A stretch of DNA of 64,000 nucleotides from Agapetus fuscipes (taxonomy: Eukaryota; Arthropoda; Insecta; Trichoptera; Glossosomatidae): NCBI GenBank assembly GCA_951799405.1, contig OX637359.1, positions 2,042,201 through 2,106,200 on the forward strand. The letters run 5' to 3'. The notes beneath the pieces are model-generated. The model searched no databases, was not told where the DNA came from, and saw only the letters and a program-made list of their open reading frames with translations. Positions 57,757-64,000 of the stretch are shown piece by piece (position 1 is the stretch's first letter; each line of letters opens with the position of its first letter). The translations under genes and the position numbers were made by a program.

Positions 57757-57984
57757 CCAATACATTTCAAAATAAATATTTTCTCCCATTCCTTTAAAAT
57801 AACTCATTTCAAATTGACTGAAGTGCTAGCAATGGCTTCAATCCAACTTGAATTTACAATTTTAAATCTTAATATCAAGCTTAAATGGTTTTTATGACAT
57901 ATATTGCCTACCTACTAGGCGCATGTGCCTGTATGGGATGCACGCCTCAAACTTTGTTTAATTTTAACATGATTATTATAAATT

Positions 57985-58430
57985 GGTTCACTTTGCCAAT
58001 GTCACCCCTGTGTCAGGAAAGGGCGGCAAAAGCTGTAGGGCTTATGTTGATTTGAGGTTTGGATTTTATTTGTAAGTACACATTCAGCATTTCGCACGTT
58101 TAATAATAAAGAGAAATAACTCGATAATTGGAAAAATCGAGATTTTTAATAAAACGCAAGAACAATGCAAGAAGAATAGGTAGAATGCGACAGCCGTTCA
58201 ATTTGGACGAATATGACCGAGATAAAACATCGGCCGCCTTTTTCATCCCATACAAGTTGTACTGGTTGTCTGAACTTCAAACGTGATTTCCCAACATTCA
58301 TGTTTTTTGAGTTATTGCTCTTTATTATTAAACGTGCGATTTGTAAGCGCAAACTACACGTGTTTGTTTGTGGGCATGCATTTGAGAGCCTTAAATGTTA
58401 ATATATCCCTGAAACTTAGATTAAAGATAT
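57985..58430 (+). mobile_element. RepA copy split by M2
   Basis: RepA at 57985-58092 (GGTTCACTTTGCCAATGTCA to CATTCAGCATTT) continues at 58339 (ATTTGTAAGCGCAAACTACA to CTGAAACTTAGATTA). Confidence 0.85.
58093..58338. mobile_element. M2 MITE, intact 246-bp copy, 4-bp target duplication
   Basis: CGCACGTTTAATAATAAAGA at the left and TCTTTATTATTAAACGTGCG at the right are perfect complements, continuing with few mismatches to about 36 bp. ATTT at 58089-58092 is repeated at 58339-58342, and RepA elsewhere has only one ATTT here. Non-coding. Confidence 0.8.
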
Positions 58431-58432
58431 AT

Positions 58433-58625
58433 CTAATCTAATCTAAATCTAAGTTGCAAAGATATGTATCATTTGAGGTTCATATTAAATGCATTCCCAC
58501 AAGCAGACACGCATAATTTCGCGCTCACGCATGCCGCATGTGGACCTACAATATAAAAACCCAATCTCAAATAAACACAAGCCCTGTAACTTTTGCCGAC
58601 CTTCCCTGAAACAGGGGTGACATTG
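58433..58625 (-). mobile_element. RepA copy, 5' end missing, ATTTAG tail
   Basis: ATCTAATCTAATCTAAATCT, then AAGTTGCAAAG, through CCTGAAACAGGGGTGACATT. Confidence 0.82.
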
Positions 58626-58985
58626 GTGAGATGGATTATAGATTATTTTAAAATTAATCTTCACAATGTCAATACACAAGCCCTTAAACTCATTAACTAT
58701 TTAACTTGGTAAAACTTGTAGTACTTTAGATAGCTAGATGTATGTTCTGTGCTTTAAGAGTCGTCTATCCTTCAGGTTTATTTAGAGAGGGGCCCACAGG
58801 GAATAGAACTCTATTAAGTGTTTAATGTTTATGGTCGAGGACGGTCTGGTTAACGGAATACCTTACAAAACGGCGCTTCTGAGAGAGAAATAATTTGTAA
58901 CCATAAGTAAATTGTAAAATTAAATCATCTCAATATCAACTTCGAAAACCTTTAATAATACATGTTTTAAATTGTAATATAATCT
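58626..58985. other. Unassigned interval
   Basis: No gene or repeat recognised. Confidence 0.45.
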
Positions 58986-59114
58986 TAATGGAAAAGATAT
59001 ATAACATTAATTAAGATTCATATATAATGCATTCCCATAAGCAGACACGTATAAGCTTGCGCTCAAACATCCCGCATGTGGACTTACAACATAAAAAAAA
59101 ACCCATCTTAAATT
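58986..59114 (-). mobile_element. RepA 3' half, diverged
   Basis: AAAGATATATAACATTAATT through CCCGCATGTGGACTTACAAC. Confidence 0.65.
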
Positions 59115-59123
59115 CCTTTTGGT

Positions 59124-59382
59124 TCCTTGACTTATAGGTTGGTATGCGGCTGCCCACCCATGCTGTAAAAATGGTTCACTTTGCCAATGTCACCCCTGTT
59201 TCAGGGAAGGACGGCAAGAGTTGCAGGGGGTATGTTCATTTGAGATTTGGGTTTTTATGTTGTAGGTTCGAATACGGCATGTGCAAGCGCGAACTTGTAC
59301 GTGTCTGCTTGTGGGAATGGGTTTAATATGAATCTTAAATGATAATAATATTTTATCTTTGCAGCTTAGATTTAGATTTAGA
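59124..59382 (+). mobile_element. RepA copy, full-length, ATTTAG tail
   Basis: CCTTGACTTATAGGTTGGTA through CACCCCTGTTTCAGGGAAGG to GCAGCTTAGATTTAGATTTA. Confidence 0.87.
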
Positions 59383-59384
59383 TA

Positions 59385-59547
59385 TGGAGCTATGTAGATC
59401 ACCGAAGTTAAGCAACAATGGGCACGGACAGTATGTGGATGGGTAACCGCTCAGGTACACCGCGTGTCGTTGGCATCTTGCACCGGTCCGTAGTCCGTAG
59501 TGGCAACACTTCGGACTCGTAAATGGAAGGTTGTGGATTCGAATCCG
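59385..59547 (+). mobile_element. 5S rRNA-tRNA chimeric SINE head
   Basis: GATCACCGAAGTTAAGCAAC at about 59398-59417 and GGATGGGTAACCGCTCAGGT, ACACCGCGTGTCGTTGGCAT to about 59478 match 5S rRNA from about position 38 to the 3' end. Both the box A-like (GAAGTTAAGC) and box C-like (GGATGGGTAACCGC) internal promoter elements are kept. The S2 tRNA-like head follows after CTTG (CACCGGTCCGTAGTCC, GGTTGTGGATTCGAATCC). The first about 37 bases of 5S are lost. It then fuses with a RepA 3' end. Confidence 0.78.
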
Positions 59548-59650
59548 TGAAAATGTGCAAATGCGAGCTTGTACGTGTCAGCTTGTGAGAATGCATATAC
59601 GGTGAATCCCCAATGAAACATATCTTTGCACTTAGATAAGACTTAGATAA
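59548..59650 (+). mobile_element. RepA 3' fragment fused to the SINE head
   Basis: GAAAATGTGCAAATGCGAGC, CTTGTGAGAATGCATATACG, TTTGCACTTAGATAAGAC. This may be the 3' tail of the chimeric SINE or an independent fragment. Confidence 0.55.
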
Positions 59651-59679
59651 GATAACTAATAAGATAAATACGAGTAAAC

Positions 59680-59718
59680 ATAAGTCCTACAACACTTGCT
59701 GACCTATCCTAAAACAGG
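59680..59718 (-). mobile_element. RepA middle fragment
   Basis: ACATAAGTCCTACAACACTT, then GCTGACCTATCCTAAAACAGG. Confidence 0.5.
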
Positions 59719-60545
59719 GATCTAATCTAATCTAATCTAATCTAAGCTGCAAATATATATACACCGCCGGACAAAAAAAATTACGAGTTTACCTGCTACC
59801 GCACCGCTTGACTTTACTGAACCCTTTTTCTAAGAAATCCTTTATCGATACCTCTTTCTTTTGTTTGATAAATTAAGTGCACATAGTGTCCTTAATTTTG
59901 TTTTAAAAAATAAAGGTGAATTCACTAAGTATTAAATATTTTTAAATTTTATAAAAATGTTTAAATTTTTAATACTTTACATACTTTAAATTTTAAATAA
60001 TTTAAAATGAAGCGATACGAACCTACTTCTTAAATATTAATTTAAAAAAAATATGTCTTTTATTATTCCATCACAAACACTGGACCTTAAATGAACCGTT
60101 ATGGATTTCTAATTTTCGGGTAATCTGATACCTGATATATAATGCCAATTTCTAACTACAATTCATGAGTAAGATTTTTTATTTTAACCTTGAAGTAAGG
60201 AGTAGTCATCACATATGTCAAACAAAACAAAAAAACTAATTAAATATCAAGAATAATTCATTATATTATGTCAATTTTAGTTTTTTTTAGGACTCGTAAT
60301 TTTTTTTGTCCGGGGGTGTATATCATTTAAGATTTATATTAAAAGCATTCCCACAAGCAGACATGTATACTTTCGCGCTAACACATGCCGCATGTGGGCC
60401 TACAATATAAAAACCCAATCTCAAATGAACATAAGCCCTGCAACTCTTGCCGTCCTTCCCTGAAACAGGGGTGACATTGGCAAAGTGAACCTTTTTTTTT
60501 AACAGTATGGGTGGTCAGCCGCATACCAACCTATAAGTCAAGGAG
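59719..60545 (-). mobile_element. RepA copy split by a mariner-type MITE
   Basis: ATCTAATCTAATCTAATCTA, then AGCTGCAAATATATATA at the left. RepA resumes at 60319 with TATATCATTTAAGATTTATA and ends CAACCTATAAGTCAAGGA. Confidence 0.87.
59762..60318. mobile_element. Tc1/mariner-type MITE, 557 bp
   Basis: Ends CACCGCCGGACAAAAAAAAT, TACGAGT and the complement of CACCCCCGGACAAAAAAAAT, TACGAGT: 27-bp inverted repeats with one mismatch. A TA target is duplicated (59760-59761 and 60319-60320). No transposase remains. Confidence 0.8.
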
Positions 60546-60572
60546 GGATGACATTGGCAAAGTGAACCATTT
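60546..60572 (-). mobile_element. RepA sliver
   Basis: GATGACATTGGCAAAGTGAA directly after the previous copy. Confidence 0.55.
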
Positions 60573-60795
60573 TAGAAAGATCGGTAAATATTTCGCAACT
60601 TTTCGTCCGACCCCATAAACTGTATTTTTTTTTTGCTGCATCTGTAAAAAAACTGAAGATTCAAAATCTGTGTAATTATTTTATGTAATTAAGCAATTTA
60701 ATTACTCGCTATTGGTGTTTAATGCTGTTTGACTTCAGTACAAAACAAATACTTAATGGAGGGTAGGTCTGTAATAAGCCGTGCCACGACAAGAT

Positions 60796-60895
60796 GTCTA
60801 CTGACAGAATGTCCACCGACATAATTTCCACGCGACAAAATGTCCACGCGATACAATGTCCATCGATAAAATGTCCACCTACAAATTATAATTAT
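60796..60895 (+). repeat. Degenerate precursor of the 15-bp minisatellite
   Basis: Units such as GTCTACTGACAGAAT, GTCCACCGACATAAT, TTCCACGCGACAAAAT, GTCCACGCGATACAAT, GTCCATCGATAAAAT. They share the GTCCACC...AAAAT frame of the array that begins 80 bp downstream. Confidence 0.7.
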
Positions 60896-60978
60896 CAATA
60901 CAAAATTTACATAGCGCCTTTTATGATCATCTATAAGTTGATATTTATTATGTATTATGTCTTTAAAATTAAAATTGA

Positions 60979-62400
60979 TGTACAAAATGTCCACCTACAA
61001 AATGTCCACCTGCAAAATGTCCACCTACAAAATGCACACCTTCAAAATGTCTACCTGCGAAATTTTCACCTACAAAATGTCCACCTTCAAAATGTCTACC
61101 TGCGAAATTTTCACCTACAAAATGTCCACCTTCAAAATGTCTACCTGCGAAATTTTCACCTACAAAATGTCCACCTTCAAAATGTCCACCTCCAAAATGT
61201 CCACCTACAAAATGTCCACCTACAAAATGTCCACCTACAAAATGTCCACCTACAAAATGTCCACCTCCAAAATGTCCACCTACAAAATGTCCACCTACAA
61301 AATGTCCACCTCCAAAATGTCCACCTTCAAAATGTCCACCTACAAAATGTCCACCTACAAAATGTCCACCTACAAAATGTCCACCTACAAAATGTCCACC
61401 TACAAAATGTCCACCTCCAAAATGTCCACCTACAAAATGTCCACCTACAAAATGTCCACCTCCAAAATGTCCACCTTCAAAATGTCCACCTACAAAATGT
61501 CCACCTACAAAATGTCCACCTCCAAAATGTCCACCTACAAAATGTCCACCTACAAAATGTCCACCTACAAAATGTCCACCTACAAAATGTCCACCTCCAA
61601 AATGTCCACCTACAAAATGTCCACCTACAAAATGTCCACCTCCAAAATGTCCACCTACAAAATGTCCACCTCCAAAATGTCCACCTCCAAAATGTCCACC
61701 TCCAAAATGTCCACCTCCAAAATGTCCACCTTCAAAATGTCCACCTACAAAATGTCCACCTACAAAATGTCCACCTACAAAATGTCCACCTACAAATTGT
61801 CCACCTACAAAATGTCCACCTACAAAATGTCCACCTCCAAAATGTCCATCTACAAAATGTCCACCTACAAAATGTCCACCTCCAAAATGTCCACCTCCAA
61901 AATGTCCACCTCCAAAATGTCCACCTTCAAAATGTCCACCTACAAAATGTCCACCTACAAAATGTCCACCTCCAAAATGTCCACCTCCAAAATGTCCACC
62001 TCCAAAATGTCCACCTTCAAAATGTCCACCTACAAAATGTCCACCTACAAAATGTCCACCTACAAAATGTCCACCTACAAATTGTCCACCTACAAAATGT
62101 CCACCTACAAAATGTCCACCTCCAAAATGTCCATCTACAAAATGTCCACCTACAAAATGTCCACCTCCAAAATGTCCACCTACAAAATGTCCACCTACAA
62201 AATGTCCACCTACAAAATGTCCACCTACAAAATGTCCACCTACAAATTGTCCACCTACAAAATGTCCACCTACAAAATGTCCACCTCCAAAATGTCCATC
62301 TACAAAATGTCCACCTACAAAATGTCCACCTACAAAATGTCCACCTCCAAAATGTCCACCTCCAAAATGTCCACCTACAAAATGTCCACCTACAAAATGC
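60979..62400 (+). repeat. 15-bp minisatellite, about 95 units, with higher-order structure
   Basis: Unit CCACCTACAAAATGT with point variants (CCACCTCC..., CCACCTTC..., CCATCTAC..., ACAAATTGT). At 61036-61170 a 45-bp triple unit (TTCAAAATGT, CTACCTGCGAAATTT, TCACCTACAAAATGT) repeats three times. Further on, a 13-unit (195-bp) block carrying the two rare variants occurs twice with the same variant order, 285 bp apart (first ATTGT variants at 61786 and 62071), and a third, shorter version follows (62236). Because the unit is a multiple of three and has no stop, several frames stay open throughout; this is not evidence of coding. Confidence 0.95.
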
Positions 62401-62569
62401 GGGCATATTGTTTCGGAACCGTGATAAACCCCTTCAAAGCATTCGCATTTTTGAAGAACTTAATTAATTTGGCGGACTCGACCCCACACCCTTGTTTGTC
62501 GAATTCAATTTAGAAAATATCGATCTGAGCATTGCTTTGTTTCAATGTGAAACGAAATTCAAATCTCTA

Positions 62570-62672
62570 AGCTTGTGGTACATGAGGCGATTGGAGCCTA
62601 TTTATTTTTACAGTTTAGGGAGCCTGCTTTACTACAGCCACCGCAGTTGCAGTGGGGGTTTTTCAGCTATCT
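62570..62672 (-). mobile_element. S1 fragment
   Basis: GGAGCCTATTTATTTTTACA, GGGAGCCTGCTTTACTACAG, GCAGTTGCAGTGGGGGTTTT: the S1 middle in complement. Confidence 0.55.
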
Positions 62673-62677
62673 AGGGT

Positions 62678-62740
62678 GAAATGAAAGAAGTATGCAAGGA
62701 CAGGAAGAAGTGGCGGCTAATCTGCAATGCTGATTTGTAA
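62678..62740 (+). pseudogene. LINE-R polymerase last codons
   Basis: EMKEVCKDRKKWRLICNADL and a stop at 62738-62740, identical over most residues to the 13.06-kb copy. The 5' end is cut by an S1 fragment. Confidence 0.7.
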
Positions 62741-63090
62741 TGTTGGTTTATTAGTTTGCTACATTTTTTGCAAAATAATTTTTTGACTTTTTTTGTATAG
62801 ATTTCTTTTTAAGGTTTTGTTATTTTTTATAATTTATTATTCATATTCCTTGACTTATAGGTTAGTATGAGGCTGACCCCCCAAACTGTTAAAAATGGTT
62901 CACTTTGCCAGTGTCACCCCTGTTTCAGGAAAGGTCGGCAAAAGTTGTGGGGCTTATGTTCATTTGAGGTTTGAATTTTATTTGTAAGTACGCAATCAGC
63001 ATTTGTAAGCGCGAACTACACGTGTTTGTTTGTGGGCATACATCTGAGAGCTTTGAATGAATATATCCTTGCAACTTAGATTATAGATTA
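62741..63090 (+). mobile_element. LINE-R 3'UTR with RepA
   Basis: GTTGGTTTATTAGTTTGCTA and a T-rich UTR, then CCTTGACTTATAGGTTAGTA (about 62848) and RepA to GCAACTTAGATTATAGATTA. Confidence 0.87.
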
Positions 63091-63107
63091 TTATTATAGG
63101 GTAGTGG

Positions 63108-63268
63108 TACGCACTGTTTTTGAAGGCTGAGTAAACCATGCGGTGTTTTTATGGGCTTGAAATAAACACCGAATCGGGAAATCATTTCTGACACCCTCGG
63201 TGGGATTCGAACCTGATCTCTCGGCATGGAATGCAAGCACTCTACCAACTGAGCTATCGATTATCAAA
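63108..63268 (-). mobile_element. S1 5' half
   Basis: Complement: TTTGAAGGCTGAGTAAACCA, CACCGAATCGGGAAATCATT, GGTGGGATTCGAACCTGATC, CAACTGAGCTATCGATT. The head is complete, the 3' half lost. Confidence 0.8.
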
Positions 63269-63318
63269 ATGAACCATTGTTAAAAGTATTGGTGGTAATT
63301 TAATGTCAAATATTAACT

Positions 63319-63607
63319 TGACCGGTCCATAGTCTAGTGGTAAAGCTTCGAACTTGTAAATGGAAGGTTGTAGGTTCGAATCCCGTCAGAGCACAAAAAA
63401 TATACCATTGATAATTTCTTATATGCTCTTCGCTACGTTGAAAAAATCATATACCTTAACCCAAGATCGGTCACCAAAGGTCCATCCAGCTTTACAGCAA
63501 TTGGGTTGAATATTGACGCTTTAAATAGCGACTAACAAGCACGCAGAGGGCTCTTGAGGTGTGATTCACAAGAAACAGCGCTCACTAAATCAATCATCTT
63601 AATATTA
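63319..63607 (+). mobile_element. S2 SINE, full-length
   Basis: GACCGGTCCATAGTCTAGTG, GGTTGTAGGTTCGAATCCCG (boxes A and B), GCTCTTCGCTACGTTGAAAA, GGTCCATCCAGCTTTACAGC, AGAGGGCTCTTGAGGTGTGA, TCATCTTAATATTATTATTG ((ATT)n tail). No RT-derived sequence. tRNA identity not assigned. Confidence 0.85.
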
Positions 63608-63663
63608 TTATTGTTATCTTATTCATTTTCTATTAAAGTCAAATCATTAAACAAAATGATGAA

Positions 63664-64000
63664 AATATCGCCACCGTTAAGTTGCATTAAAATGAATTAC
63701 CATTTAATTAACCTTTTAGGTTTTAAAAAAGTTACAAAAAGGTCCCAGAACCTTTTTAAACCTTTTTGTAACCTTTGTAAAACCTAAAAGATTACTTGGG
63801 TATTTATAATTCACCGATTTGACAAATCGTCGATTAAACATTTTATTGAGCGCAACTTCTCATAGTAAGTGAACTAACTATGTATAAGAAAGTGCTCATG
63901 AAAAAATACTGAACTACCAAATTATCACACTTATTTAGTGTTTTCTCTCGTAAAAAAAAAGAGAAAAATTGCATTTATCTAAGACACCCCGGTTCAGGGA
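63664..64000. mobile_element. M5 copy, running to the window end, carrying a hairpin insertion
   Basis: AATATCGCCACCGTTAAGTT at the left and ACTTCTCATAGTAAGTGAAC with AGTGTTTTCTCTCG at the right match M5. The extra sequence at about 63690-63800 holds the hairpin listed separately. Confidence 0.55.
63710..63793. repeat. Perfect-looking hairpin within M5
   Basis: AACCTTTTAGGTTTT, then AAAGTTACAAAAAGG pairs with CCTTTTTGTAACCTTT, then AAAACCTAAAAGATT. Arms of about 33 bp, spacer about 17 bp. Confidence 0.7.

Noticed and set aside
59398..59478. Functional 5S rRNA gene
   Set aside because: About the first 37 bases are missing, there is no terminator, and the sequence is joined directly to a tRNA-like SINE head.
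60979..62400. CRISPR-like array
   Set aside because: Units are contiguous with no spacers, and the genome is eukaryotic. It is a minisatellite.
60794..62513. Two overlapping plus-strand ORFs of more than 500 codons, with repeats such as VHLQN and KMSTY
   Set aside because: The 15-bp unit is a multiple of three and has no stop in these frames, so long ORFs follow automatically. A minus-strand frame is open too. There is no unique domain or consistent start.

Overview
This is an AT-rich eukaryotic window, most likely from an arthropod and probably an insect. The case for that is the three Jockey/CR1-type non-LTR retrotransposons, RTE- and L2-like 3' ends, tRNA- and 5S-derived SINEs, and hAT, Harbinger and Tc1/mariner-type MITEs, with no host gene that I can recognise. 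The species cannot be fixed from the sequence alone. Family names used below (RepA, LINE-R, S1-S3, M1-M9, H) are my own working labels.

Layout. 1-13.6 kb: decayed LINE 3' ends, many RepA copies, tRNA-SINEs and MITEs. 13.6-18 kb: LINE element 1 (+), inserted into a RepA copy. 18-36.4 kb: SINEs, nested MITEs, RepA copies and small LINE remnants. 36.4-39.4 kb: LINE element 2 (-), 5'-truncated but with an otherwise open ORF2. 39.4-46.2 kb: a Harbinger-like element, a large inverted repeat with hammerhead-ribozyme-like motifs, and SINEs. 46.2-50.9 kb: LINE element 3 (+), with ORF1 intact, one frameshift in ORF2 and a poly(A) tail. 51-60.6 kb: hAT and mariner MITEs, composite SINEs and RepA. 60.8-62.4 kb: a 15-bp minisatellite of about 95 units with higher-order structure. 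62.5-64 kb: LINE-R end, S1, S2 and M5.

How the parts relate. RepA (about 250 bp, about 50 copies) is the commonest repeat. Several longer copies run continuously into the C-terminal codons of a non-LTR reverse transcriptase (LINE-R), so RepA is the 3' end of that LINE. Many copies nevertheless begin at the same point, CCTTGACTTATAGG, as if a short unit moves on its own. The tRNA-headed SINEs S1 and S2 occur singly, as S2-S1 dimers with a shared junction (three copies), and behind a 5S rRNA-derived module. A separate family (H) carries CTGANGA / stem II / GAAA arrangements that resemble hammerhead ribozyme cores, usually in inverted repeats. Many insertions are nested, and several keep clean target-site duplications, so relative ages can be read.

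The most notable candidates are the 5S-tRNA-tRNA composite SINE, the hammerhead-like H family, and the fixed-end short RepA unit derived from a LINE 3' end.
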